Shown here: in pieces, positions 26,026 to 33,283 of the stretch | Layout of the letters: each line of letters begins with the position of its first letter | How positions within the stretch are numbered: the first letter of the stretch is position 1 | Origin: a virus | Strand: one strand, 5' to 3' | IMG/VR virus record: IMGVR_UViG_3300012009_000060 | Span: 1-53,003 of that record | Length of the DNA stretch: 53,003 nt | Notes under the pieces: model-generated | Told to the model about the DNA's origin: nothing | What the model saw: only the letters and a program-made list of their open reading frames with translations | Databases searched by the model: none | Program-made: the position numbers and the translations under genes

Positions 26026-26172
26026 GTTTCAGTTTTTGCTGAGATTGGTAGAGATAAAACGATACAGGTAGTAGTGTTTCAGTTTTTGCTGAGATTGGTA
26101 GAGATGGTAACAGTACTGGGGAGTGACGAGGCTGGTAGTAGTGTTTCAGTTTTTGCTGAGATTGGTAGAGAT
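26026..26172. repeat. Three 30-bp direct repeats with internal dyad, upstream of the late promoter
   Basis: The unit GTTTCAGTTTTTGCTGAGAT plus ten more bases (TTGGTAGAGAT overlap) occurs at 26026-26055, 26076-26105 and 26143-26172 without a mismatch. Copies 2 and 3 share extra flanks (GGTAGTAGT before, GGTA after). Each copy contains a TTTCAG/CTGAGA dyad. The intervals are 20 and 37 bases. The first copy ends ten bases from the -35 box. They look like regulator-binding or origin iterons. Confidence 0.9.
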
Positions 26173-26364
26173 GGTACCGCCCCCACCCGTCCAATCCCCC
26201 GGCCCCCCGATTAACCCCATCCCCTATCCACGTAGCACCAACCCCTTCACAGCAGGGAGCGCCGCCAGGTATGCATCGATGCAGGGCCATGCCGTGTTCA
26301 CGGCATTGTGCCCCCTAGGAGGGCGACTCGTTTCTGGCCTGGTGGCCTGGTGGCCGGAGTTCGC

Positions 26365-26500
26365 GCCTGGTGGCCTGTGCTGCACGCCTGGTGGCCTGTG
26401 CTGCACGCCTGGTGGCCTGTGCTGCACGCCTGGCGCCTGTACTGCACGCCTTGTGGCCTGTGCGGCGCCTTGTGGCCTGTGCGGCGCCTTGTGGCCCTGG
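26365..26500. repeat. GC-rich 21-bp tandem repeats
   Basis: Three exact 21-bp units (GCCTGGTGGCCTGTGCTGC, then AC) run from 26365 to 26427. A 20-bp variant and shorter GCCTTGTGGCCTGTGCG units continue to about 26500. The run is open in several frames only because of its periodicity and is not read as coding. Confidence 0.85.
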
Positions 26501-26524
26501 TGGCCCAGAGCTCGCGCACCAGGC

Positions 26525-26623
26525 GCGCCAACAGTACCACTATCCAGGATTAGCGCCAACAGTACCACTATCCAGGATTAGCGCTATTTGCACCACTAGG
26601 ACTAGCGCTAATTGCACCACCAG
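26525..26623. repeat. 28-bp exact tandem repeat with decayed copies
   Basis: GCGCCAACAGTACCACTATC plus CAGGATTA is present twice without a mismatch (26525-26552, 26553-26580). Two shorter variants follow (26581-26604 and 26605-26623) that keep GCGCTA and TTGCACCAC. The spacing and decay resemble iterons. Confidence 0.85.
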
Positions 26624-26831
26624 CGCACTGCCAGCGAATAGCGTTAACTTGCAAATTGTATTTCAATGCCCCCTAGTAGACATAGGGTTATCTTGGTTCT
26701 TTCCTTATTGGGTCGGGGAAACACGAAATTACAATTAAGGGTTCAGTTGGTTTGCTTGTTTGTGATTCAACGTATTAACTGGACTTATGACGATAACGCT
26801 ATATTTATGGCCGTAACTATTTCTGATTGGT

Positions 26832-26869
26832 AAGAGCATATTAGGGTCGTCGTTGAACCCTATGCTCTT
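26832..26869 (+). other. Long imperfect hairpin in the AT-rich region
   Basis: AAGAGCATA (26832-26840) pairs fully with TATGCTCTT (26861-26869). An inner GGGT/ACCC stem follows a three-base bulge, and the loop is nine bases. Only CTCTTTC follows, so it is a poor terminator. It could be a small RNA, an mRNA leader structure or part of an origin. Confidence 0.45.
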
Positions 26870-27240
26870 TCAGAATCGTGAGAGGAATATGATTTTAAGG
26901 CTTTAATACTAAGATGTTCTAGTTTTAGTTACTATCTGAATTGGACGGTTGGGGGCTTTTGCACCCCCTGTGGGGCGCTGGACTTACATAACGCTAACAG
27001 ATAACGCTCAGAAAACATCCGTCAAAAGAAACTAATCGACCTCCTCTATTAACTGAAATAATTTTTAATCTCGTATTCCCGTAGTTGTATAAGCCCTTAA
27101 TATCGGCCCATTCTGTCCCATATACTGAAGCAGGGCCCTGACCATTGTTTGTTTGTATTGTGCGAACGCCTCGCAATAACTGGTGTCACACACATGCTAG
27201 CGCGCGTGCCCAGTTGTGCTCGCTGTGCTTCAAATAGCGG

Positions 27241-27246
27241 TATAAT
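27241..27246 (+). promoter_or_regulatory. Candidate early promoter -10 element
   Basis: A perfect TATAAT lies 42 bases upstream of the first early ATG. No good -35 hexamer is visible at 16-18 bases, so it may need an activator or be weak. Confidence 0.4.
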
Positions 27247-27287
27247 GAAAGCATACCACAACCAACCGCAGCCATGAAAGGGCCATC

Positions 27288-27530
27288 ATGCGCTTCGTCA
27301 CCGTTCGTTACCTGTCCGGCGTTACTGCTCGCCTCCCCGCCACCACACCCGTACATGGTGAGCCAGTTGGCGCCAGCAGGTTGCCAGCTTCCCCCCTTGC
27401 CTATCCGCTAGCCCCTGCTGGCACTCTTGGTGCCCTGCAGCCCATTGGCCGTTACCAGCCCGACACTGCGCCTGCGTTCACGTATTTCGTTGCGAGCGTT
27501 CATGGCTGGACGCCTGTCGAGATTCTGTAA
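27288..27530 (+). CDS. Early small protein, family A (80 aa)
   Basis: The ATG at 27288 follows GAAAGG. The C-terminal half, PAGTLG...PAFTYFVAS...EIL, matches the 91-aa gene at 28409-28684 (PAGTLG...PFTYYVAS...AILG) and a remnant at 29367-29465. These define a duplicated early protein family of unknown function. No membrane segment is present and the N-terminal half is Pro/Ala-rich. It is the first gene after the candidate early promoter, so it is likely expressed at once after infection. A host-takeover role is plausible but unproven. Confidence 0.6.
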   Translation: MRFVTVRYLSGVTARLPATTPVHGEPVGASRLPASPLAYPLAPAGTLGALQPIGRYQPDTAPAFTYFVASVHGWTPVEIL

Positions 27531-27553
27531 CCGCAACCATGAAAGGCCAACCC

Positions 27554-27898
27554 ATGCACCATATCCCTATTCACCTTTGGCCCGACGCGCTGCTAGGCGC
27601 AGTGGGCGCCGTCTCTGATACATGCCGATGCGAGACGCTAGCTAGCCAGCTGGCGCTGGCCCGCCTGCAGGAGGTGGCGCGTAACGCCCCAGCTGTGGAG
27701 GTGCACCCTATCCACGTGGGATCCAATACCTTTTACCTGGTGCCTAGCCTGTATTGCACGCTCGACGCAGAGGGCAACCGAATCTTGGCATCCCATCCAG
27801 ACGCCGCCGGCACGTGGCACGCATCCGATGGTCAGCTATGGGAGTGTGGGAGTAGCTGCGCCTCTTCCATGGCAGCATGGCTGTACCACTACGTGTAG
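27554..27898 (+). CDS. Early small protein, family B (114 aa)
   Basis: The ATG at 27554 is chosen; an ATG at 27539 overlaps the SD element (ATGAAAGG) and is in frame, so the protein could be five residues longer. The C-terminal 50 residues (CTLDAEGNRILASHPDAAGTW) align with the gene at 29084-29317 (CVIDHEGQQVLRVHPDVGGTW), and both finish with a conserved Trp helix. The N terminus is a His/Pro start and an Ala-rich helix. Function is unknown. It lies in the chain of early genes spaced by CA-rich linkers. Confidence 0.6.
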   Translation: MHHIPIHLWPDALLGAVGAVSDTCRCETLASQLALARLQEVARNAPAVEVHPIHVGSNTFYLVPSLYCTLDAEGNRILASHPDAAGTWHASDGQLWECGSSCASSMAAWLYHYV

Positions 27899-27958
27899 CA
27901 ACCGCAACCCTTTGAAAGGTCAACCCAACCCGTCCTTAAGCTATGAAAGGGCCCCATC

Positions 27959-28348
27959 GTGCACCATCCTCCTCCCTCGCGCTGCCGTCTCGTTTACGCG
28001 TCCGTCGACGATGAACGCGACCACGTACTTGGGCACCAGTACCACAATATAAACATTGTAGTAAGCCAGTGTTGCACATGCTATCGCTGTGAAGTCGTCG
28101 AGGAACAACGCGCTCGAGGCTACGACGAGGAACAACGCGCCATAGTCGTCGGCTGTGGCGCGTCGTTCCCCGACGCCTTTCGCCAGGCCACGTCACGCGC
28201 CTGCAGCGTCGGCATGAACTCTGGCCTGCTGGCCGAGGCCATCCGCCAAGCCTTGGGCACCCACGCTATGATTGTCATCAGGCGCACGCTGTACCTGGCT
28301 GCCGGTATCACGCCAACGGAAACAGAAACGCGCCCCCACACCCCTTAA
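27959..28348 (+). CDS. Early small protein, family C (129 aa)
   Basis: It starts at GTG 27959 with GAAAGGG eight bases upstream. Residues about 10-95 (RLVYASVDD...YRCEVVEE...GCGASFPDAFRQATSRA) match the 187-aa gene at 33284-33847 closely, including the spacing of YRCEVVE and GRGAS..DAFRQ.T.RA. The latter copy has a longer C terminus. The conserved Cys and aromatic residues suggest a small folded domain; function is unknown. Confidence 0.65.
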   Translation: MHHPPPSRCRLVYASVDDERDHVLGHQYHNINIVVSQCCTCYRCEVVEEQRARGYDEEQRAIVVGCGASFPDAFRQATSRACSVGMNSGLLAEAIRQALGTHAMIVIRRTLYLAAGITPTETETRPHTP

Positions 28349-28408
28349 AAGGCTAACCCAACCCAACCCAACCCAACCCAACACCTCCCAGCCAAAAAAG
28401 GTCAACCC

Positions 28409-28684
28409 ATGTCGACTCCTACCCATATCCTCGTTGAATTCCCCAGCGGCCATGTCGAAAGCCTGCCAGCTGACACGCCACTATTCGTGGAAAGCTGGGC
28501 CGATGCTCACAAGCCTCGTGAAGACGACAGCGGCTTGCGGCTGGTCAACGATTTAGTACCCGCAGGGACGCTTGGTGATCCTAATTGGCTCGTCCATGAC
28601 CGGGTTTTTGATCCAACTGTGCCCTTCACCTACTACGTGGCGTCCGACTACAGCACAGCAGAGCAAATTGCCATTCTGGGCTAA
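28409..28684 (+). CDS. Early small protein, family A second copy (91 aa)
   Basis: The ATG at 28409 follows AAAAAAGGTC and a (AACCC)5 linker. It shares the C-terminal PAGTLG...TYYVAS...AILG block with the gene at 27288 and with a fragment at 29367. The N-terminal half (ILVEFPSGHVESLPADTPLF) is unlike the first copy, so the family keeps one conserved C-terminal half. Function is unknown. Confidence 0.65.
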   Translation: MSTPTHILVEFPSGHVESLPADTPLFVESWADAHKPREDDSGLRLVNDLVPAGTLGDPNWLVHDRVFDPTVPFTYYVASDYSTAEQIAILG

Positions 28685-28735
28685 CAACCCACAACCCACA
28701 ACCCACAAGCCACAAGCCTTTGAAAGGATATCACC

Positions 28736-29020
28736 ATGCAAGCCATTACTACCAAGTTCATCGCCCTAACCGACCATCGCGGACCACGCGTCAAAGCCAA
28801 GTGCGAGCGCGGATCAATTACCATTCCCTGGCAAGATCGGTTGGAGGGAAACAAAAACCACCGCGCAGCAGCTCAAGCGCGGCTCGCGCGCTTCATCGCT
28901 GAAGATGTAGCCTGTGGCATCGTTCCTAGCTGTTGGGCTGGTGAATGGCATGAAGGCGGATTGCCAGCGGGCCTTGTGTTCGTACAAGCGCACAACAGCG
29001 TGGTTTTTCCTGCCAAGTAA
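28736..29020 (+). CDS. Conserved small early protein (94 aa)
   Basis: It begins MQAITTKFIALTDHRGPRVKA with GAAAGGATATCACC before the ATG. The pattern AITTKF(I/L)..T..RG.RIKA...GSI(T)(I/V)P, followed by a helix and a GGLP.G.VFV end, is one I know from small uncharacterised phage and plasmid proteins. It is soluble and likely a compact alpha/beta domain. Its function is not known. It lies between family A and family B copies in the early array. Confidence 0.7.
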   Translation: MQAITTKFIALTDHRGPRVKAKCERGSITIPWQDRLEGNKNHRAAAQARLARFIAEDVACGIVPSCWAGEWHEGGLPAGLVFVQAHNSVVFPAK

Positions 29021-29083
29021 GGGCAACCCACAACCACAACCTCAACCCACAACCCACAACCCACAACCCAGAAAGGGCACAAC

Positions 29084-29317
29084 ATGAGCGAACCAAGCGC
29101 AGTCGGCACCGTAACCTTAACGACTTACCAGTATCGTGATCGGGTGTTTCACATTTTCCGTGAAGCAAGCTGTGTCATTGACCACGAAGGCCAGCAGGTA
29201 TTGCGCGTGCATCCTGATGTTGGTGGCACGTGGTGGGCGCGATGTGCGTACCACAATTGGGCCTCAGGCCGCAACATGACGGACGCTGTGAAAAACTGGA
29301 TGAGCAAGCACCTGTGA
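29084..29317 (+). CDS. Early small protein, family B second copy (77 aa)
   Basis: The ATG follows AAAGGGCACAAC. The centre and C terminus (DHEGQQVLRVHPDVGGTWWA...W) match the gene at 27554-27898, with a shorter N terminus. The same leader plus start (AAGGGCACAACATGAGC) recurs at 31793 without a full gene behind it, suggesting further lost copies. Function is unknown. Confidence 0.65.
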   Translation: MSEPSAVGTVTLTTYQYRDRVFHIFREASCVIDHEGQQVLRVHPDVGGTWWARCAYHNWASGRNMTDAVKNWMSKHL

Positions 29318-29366
29318 ACGTACAATCCGCAACCCACAACCCACACCTACAACCCACAACCCACAA

Positions 29367-29465
29367 CCCACCTTCGTCGACGGCAGGGATCTCTCACCCG
29401 CACCCTACACCTACTATGTGGCGCCCTATGACGACTGTGCCGAGTCCGTCGAAATCGTGGGGTGA
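29367..29465 (+). pseudogene. Remnant of a family A early gene (C-terminal 32 codons)
   Basis: An open stretch without start codon or SD encodes TFVDGRDLSPAPYTYYVAPY followed by DDCAESVEIVG and a stop. It aligns with the ends of the two intact family A genes (FTYYVAS...E.IAILG). It follows directly on CA-rich linker sequence, as if the linker had joined to the middle of a third copy. Confidence 0.6.
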
Positions 29466-29529
29466 GGAAGCCCACCCACTACCACCCCCAGCGCCGCCGG
29501 TCGCTATCCACACCGGCAAGGAGTCTGCC

Positions 29530-29874
29530 ATGGACATGCCAAACAGAAGCACCCTCGCCACCGTCCTTGACGTCATGGGCGGCGAGTGGGACACCGACGA
29601 GCTGATACGCCTAGCCGTGGTGGTGGACACCCTGAGCACAGCTAGGCTATGCAGGGAGGTCGAGGACGCAATACGCGCGTCAGCCGAGGCTTACGCCAGC
29701 GACTGTGACTACGGCGGCGATGAGATGGACGCCGTGCTAAAACGCGCACCGTATGATAGTGAGCGGGAGGCCCTGCGCGGCCTGGCGGCAGCAGTCACCG
29801 TGGACAGTGACATCGCCATGTGCAGCGTAGCGTATACGTACCTCGAGGCGCTCGAAGCCGCCTCTGAGGACTAG
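29530..29874 (+). CDS. Early acidic helical protein (114 aa)
   Basis: The ATG follows AAGGAGTCTGCC and an upstream GCCGGT/ACCGGC hairpin shared with the gene at 30981. The protein is acidic and helical (MGGEWDTDELIRLAVVVDTLSTA...EVEDAIRASAEAY) with no known motif. The DNA here and in the next two genes is more GC-rich and less CA-repeat-rich than the neighbouring early genes, so this trio may be an inserted block. Function is unknown. Confidence 0.6.
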   Translation: MDMPNRSTLATVLDVMGGEWDTDELIRLAVVVDTLSTARLCREVEDAIRASAEAYASDCDYGGDEMDAVLKRAPYDSEREALRGLAAAVTVDSDIAMCSVAYTYLEALEAASED

Positions 29875-29971
29875 TCCACACCCCAACCCACCCCACGCAG
29901 GAGCCAGTCCTGCATTTCACCCGCCCCTGACCAGGGGCGCATCGATTCCGACCGGGATCAGGAGTATCATC

Positions 29972-30921
29972 ATGAGCACAGACACGCACATCTCTGTCAC
30001 CCTCGCTGCTATCGCGGATAGCCTGCGCGCCCAACTTGCAGCGCGGCGCGCGGACGCAGAGTCCGCAGAAATAGTCGAATATCGGCTGACTGTCGCAGAG
30101 ATACTAGCTGCAGCTGAGCAAGCGGGTGCGCTCGACACGGCAACCATGGAGGCGCTGGCCGAGGTGGCTGACCTGGCAGCGCAGGGCCGGGCAGAGCCGC
30201 GCGCCGTAGTAGACGGGTGGCGAGAAGGCTGCACGACACTGCCCACCCCTCTGCTAGCGCAGTGTCCTGCAGCGCGGGAGCGCGCGTTGCGAAACGCTCT
30301 CGATGTCATCGAGGACGCGCCTCGGTACCATCGCTGGGCCCCCAGGCGTATTTGCTCCCCGACGACGTCAGCGCGCAGATGGAGGACGCGCTTGCCGCCT
30401 TTCGCCGCCAGCAAAACGAAAGAGAGGAGCGAGCGCGGCAGGCGAGAGCGCGCGAGATCGCAGAGACTCAAGCCGCCGCGAAGCGCAAGGCATCGCACCT
30501 GGACGCACTGGCCCGCCACGTGCTATCGGGCAATGACGCGGCCCTGGCCGGGTGGGATGCAGGCGAGATCCGACCGCAGGAGGTCACTGGCCAGGTGCTG
30601 GCTGCGCTGCGCGCAGCAGCCGGTGATCTTCTGGGCGAGGCAGACACTTGCACCACGGTCCAGCGCGTCTCCGTCGCAGCGTATCGCGAGGGTCGCCAGG
30701 TACTAGACCGGCTCCGCGCGGCAGCGTCCGCCGTAGCTACGGCGCTGTCTATGCTCTGTGAGGTCCGTCGCGTGCGGTATGAGCGCCAGACCGTCGTGAA
30801 GTACAGCGACGAGTACGAGACCCGCACAGACCGGTACTGGACCGCCAGTTACGAGATCTCGATCGGTGATCTGAGATGGAGCATCGAGGGCGTGGTCCTT
30901 GACCAAACCCAGAACGCTTGA
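29972..30921 (+). CDS. Helical protein split by a frameshift at a C-run (about 316 aa if joined)
   Basis: Frame 1 starts at ATG 29972 after GATCAGGAG and codes a normal helical protein up to about 30,335 (VIEDAPRYHRWAP). Sensible sequence then continues in the -1 frame (QAYLLPDDVSAQMEDALAAF, a long Glu/Arg coiled coil, then TDRYWTASYEISIGDLRW) to the stop at 30921. The switch falls on TGGGCCCCCAGG: one extra C would restore one open frame. It may be a true mutation, a sequencing error in the C-run, or programmed -1 slippage, though the heptamer G GCC CCC is not a classic slippery site. Function is unknown. Confidence 0.55.
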
Positions 30922-30980
30922 TTCCCATTCACATCACCCCTGCGCCGCCGGTCGCACCCACACCGGCAAGGAGACACGTC

Positions 30981-31805
30981 ATGAGCGACACACTACTCAA
31001 CAACACGCCACTGATCGACATCAAGATCGGCGGGATCAGAGCCACCTACCACGCAGACGGATGGACGAACAACGGCAGAAACCTCTCCGACATCATGGCA
31101 GTCGCAGAAGAGGCGGTCGAGATACGGCCGCCGTGGGAGATATGGGACACCCGCCCTGCGCTCATGGATATGGCATGCGAGCTGCTCGGCGAACTCTTTA
31201 CCGCCGCGAGCGAGAGGCAGACCGCAGAGCAAGCCGCCACGGCGCTGCAGGCCGCAGCCGCAGAGGCGGACATTCCAGCCTACGTCGACGAGCTCCGGAT
31301 GATCACCGGTGCCGGGCGTGCAGCTCACCAGCACCGGTCTACGGCGCTGGCCTATGCGTCCCTGCTCTGGACCTCCGAGACGGCTTGGTCCCGAGACCGT
31401 GCCACCGACGGCCAGACGCTGGCCATGGCGGCGACACTCCTAGAGGTGTACCAGTGGGGCGATGGCGGTGGCTGGTCGTGCCCAGGCTCGGGCACTCAGC
31501 GTGGCACCGATCCTGATGTGCTGCAGGAGCTCGCGACGCTCGTCTGCCGCCTGGGCGTGCCCATGGGAGGGGGGTTTCATCGCCGATATGCCACAGGCGG
31601 TGACGCCTGGACGGCTGCTGCTGCAGCAGCACAGCAGAGGCTCGGGGTGAAGGCCGTCAGCTGGGCATACATAAAGCAGTTGCACACGGCCGAAAACGAA
31701 CACTTGATTGACCTAGTGGCGCCAAGGGACGCAAGGGACACTATGCGCCGGGCAGCGCTGCGGGAGCTCTACGACAGCACAATTGAAATTAAGGGCACAA
31801 CATGA
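30981..31805 (+). CDS. Early protein of unknown function (274 aa)
   Basis: The ATG at 30981 follows AAGGAG and the GCCGGT/ACCGGC hairpin module. The protein is Ala-rich and mainly helical, with IDIKIGGIRATYHADGWTNNG near the start, an Ala/Glu helical core and a Trp/Gly segment (YQWGDGGGWSCPG). It has no membrane segment or known catalytic motif. It shares its leader module with the gene at 29530 and probably its origin with the same inserted block. I do not recognise it. Confidence 0.6.
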   Translation: MSDTLLNNTPLIDIKIGGIRATYHADGWTNNGRNLSDIMAVAEEAVEIRPPWEIWDTRPALMDMACELLGELFTAASERQTAEQAATALQAAAAEADIPAYVDELRMITGAGRAAHQHRSTALAYASLLWTSETAWSRDRATDGQTLAMAATLLEVYQWGDGGGWSCPGSGTQRGTDPDVLQELATLVCRLGVPMGGGFHRRYATGGDAWTAAAAAAQQRLGVKAVSWAYIKQLHTAENEHLIDLVAPRDARDTMRRAALRELYDSTIEIKGTT

Positions 31806-31824
31806 GCAAACCAAGGGGCACAAC

Positions 31825-32121
31825 ATGTCAACCTATCCTATTCGCTTCGTAATTGAAGATCACAGCACAAGCAAAGCACCATGCGCCGTGGTGCGCAGCA
31901 CACGCACTGGGGCCACGCTAGCGTGCACAAAGGCTCCGCCTGAAAACGTAGCCATGGAGTTGCATCGTGCGCTTGGCGTTCCTCCTATTGAAGTCAAGCA
32001 TTATCGCATGCACAAGCAAGATCGGCAAAAGGCTGCTGACTTCTGGCCTCACGTGAGCCATGACTTTCCCCATACGCTGGAGGTAACCTTGCGTAACGCG
32101 TTTCTGTCTGACATTATGTAG
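31825..32121 (+). CDS. Small early protein (98 aa)
   Basis: The ATG at 31825 follows AAGGGGCACAAC. An earlier copy of the same leader and start (31793-31804) encodes only a short frame and looks vestigial. The protein has a beta start (YPIRFVIEDHSTSKAPCAVV) and a helix with many Lys and His, ending TLEVTLRNAFLSDIM. No family is recognised. Confidence 0.55.
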   Translation: MSTYPIRFVIEDHSTSKAPCAVVRSTRTGATLACTKAPPENVAMELHRALGVPPIEVKHYRMHKQDRQKAADFWPHVSHDFPHTLEVTLRNAFLSDIM

Positions 32122-32132
32122 GGCACCTTTAC

Positions 32133-32357
32133 ATGCGCATCCCTTTCACCTCCACCAGTGACATGTACGCCTTCGCTGTGGCACTACGCGCAACTGGTCA
32201 CCATCCAGACGGGTACTCGTACGCAAGCCGTGCCGACCATGGCTTGCCCTTCTCCCTAACTAACTACTTAACCAACTACTTAACTAACTACTTAACCAAC
32301 CACAACCGCAGCCACAAAGGAAAACCCTATGCCTACCCTCGGACAGTATCCCATTGA
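32133..32357 (+). CDS. Small early protein running into a repeat linker (74 aa)
   Basis: The ATG at 32133 lies 11 bases after the previous stop. The first 41 residues look like a normal small domain (FTSTSDMYAFAVALRATGHHPDGYSY). The frame then runs through a TTAACTAACTACT-type tandem linker and reads four LTNY-like units before ending inside the next gene. The original stop may have been lost when the linker expanded. Expression is uncertain. Confidence 0.4.
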   Translation: MRIPFTSTSDMYAFAVALRATGHHPDGYSYASRADHGLPFSLTNYLTNYLTNYLTNHNRSHKGKPYAYPRTVSH

Positions 32358-32898
32358 TTCCGCGTATGCACGCATGCAACGGGGAATGCACAACGAACCC
32401 GGTGCATCAATCCGCGAACGCATCGCTAGACTCGCAGCCAAAGGTGACACGGCAGCTGCTATGGCGTACGTCATGCACGATGCGTCATTGCCAGCGCGCC
32501 TTGCCAACGCATTCAACCTAGCTGTCGAGCTGGTCGAGTTGGGCCAAGCTCCAGCCATCGAAGATCTTGCAGCATTTGCCGCGCAACATGCCGGCGATCC
32601 AAGATTGTTGTCGCGACACGCCAAGCGTCCATCCAGCATGGTGCATGCCGTAGACCATCGAGACCCGCATCTTGTGCACAACTTTCGCTTGTACGCTCGT
32701 GGTACCATCTTCTACCATCTCACCACCTACCTTGTCCCATGCACGCCAGGTAAACCACCAGCTGGTGAACCATCGCATCGTACCCCGGGCGAACAAAAAC
32801 CCAAGTCGGATCCGGTATGCTGGGAGTATCTATTGCCAGTTCTTGATGGCGTAACTGCCAAAGACTTTGGTGCCGCAGGCCTTACCGTTTACGCGTAA
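32329..32898 (+). CDS. Early protein of unknown function (189 aa)
   Basis: The ATG at 32329 follows AAAGGAAAACCC. The N-terminal two thirds are helical (RERIARLAAKGDTAAAMAYVMHD, AFNLAVELVELGQAPAIEDL), then a His/Arg-rich middle and a Pro-rich loop lead to VCWEYLLPVLDGVTAKDFGA. There is no recognised motif. Its last codons form the left arm of a hairpin duplicated downstream. Confidence 0.55.
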   Translation: MPTLGQYPIDSAYARMQRGMHNEPGASIRERIARLAAKGDTAAAMAYVMHDASLPARLANAFNLAVELVELGQAPAIEDLAAFAAQHAGDPRLLSRHAKRPSSMVHAVDHRDPHLVHNFRLYARGTIFYHLTTYLVPCTPGKPPAGEPSHRTPGEQKPKSDPVCWEYLLPVLDGVTAKDFGAAGLTVYA

Positions 32899-32990
32899 GG
32901 CTCACACTTCACGTTTACCACACGGACACGGGCACGGCAGGCCTTACCGTTTACGTGTAAGGCACACAATTCACGTTTACCACGGAGTAT
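32875..32990 (+). repeat. Duplicated hairpin (GCCTTAC...GTAAGGC) and flank
   Basis: About 45 bases are repeated at 32875 and 32937. Each copy carries a 7-bp stem GCCTTAC/GTAAGGC (32879-32901 and 32941-32963) followed by a TTCACGTTTACCAC tail. The first copy includes the stop codon of the 189-aa gene and the second lies just before the next SD. There are no U-runs. Confidence 0.8.
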
Positions 32991-32993
32991 ACC

Positions 32994-33239
32994 ATGCAAT
33001 TGCAACAAGTCGTCGTCCCAGCGCTGCGCAGCGTGCGCAACCTAAGCCAGGCGGTCCGAGCAAAGCAAGTGGTGCAGCGGTGGGTACTGCGCAATCGGAC
33101 CCGCATCAACATGGACTGTGAACGGGTGACCATCCTGCTGCACCATGCCGGCCGTTACCGCTTGCAAGGGCGCCTGCTGCGTGCGCAAGTCTATGAGGAC
33201 CGCGCTCATCGCATTCTTGACACCATACCTACAACCTAA
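32994..33239 (+). CDS. Small basic early protein (81 aa)
   Basis: The ATG follows CACGGAGTATACC. The protein is strongly basic (AVRAKQVVQRWVLRNRTRI...HHAGRYRLQGRLLRAQVYEDRAHR), so nucleic-acid binding is possible. It ends IPTT. The DNA for this end, with the following linker, is repeated at 33940 behind a different short frame. Function is unknown. Confidence 0.5.
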   Translation: MQLQQVVVPALRSVRNLSQAVRAKQVVQRWVLRNRTRINMDCERVTILLHHAGRYRLQGRLLRAQVYEDRAHRILDTIPTT

Positions 33240-33283
33240 AGGGTACCATACTTACAACTTACAACTTCGTGAAAGGGCAATCC

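Larger units (their letters stand above)
26181..27273. other. Long non-coding control/origin-like region
   Basis: This stretch separates the minus-strand late genes from the plus-strand early genes. The left half is GC-rich and holds two tandem-repeat blocks; the right half (about 26,640-27,200) is AT-rich with a strong hairpin. The word TAACGCTA occurs at 26639-26646 (complement), 26794-26801 and 26989-26996, with a shorter match at 27001-27008 and another copy inside the late promoter. Short open frames here either follow the repeats in all frames or lack an SD. I take them as non-coding. Divergent transcription, iterons and an AT-rich segment suggest a replication origin. Confidence 0.5.

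Noticed and set aside
26026-26172. Mini CRISPR array
   Set aside because: Three identical 30-bp units look array-like, but the intervals (20 and 37 bases) are uneven, the second and third share flanking sequence, no cas1/cas2 genes are present, and the unit abuts a promoter. Regulatory or origin repeats fit better.
26123-26581. Protein-coding genes over the GC-rich tandem repeats (plus and minus frames)
   Set aside because: The frames are open on both strands only because the 21-bp period is a multiple of three. They give monotonous PGGLCCT- or PPGVQHR-type peptides and lack Shine-Dalgarno sequences.
26994-27176. 60-aa minus-strand gene in the AT-rich region
   Set aside because: No SD, opposite to early transcription, no recognisable sequence, and it lies in a region with origin-like features.
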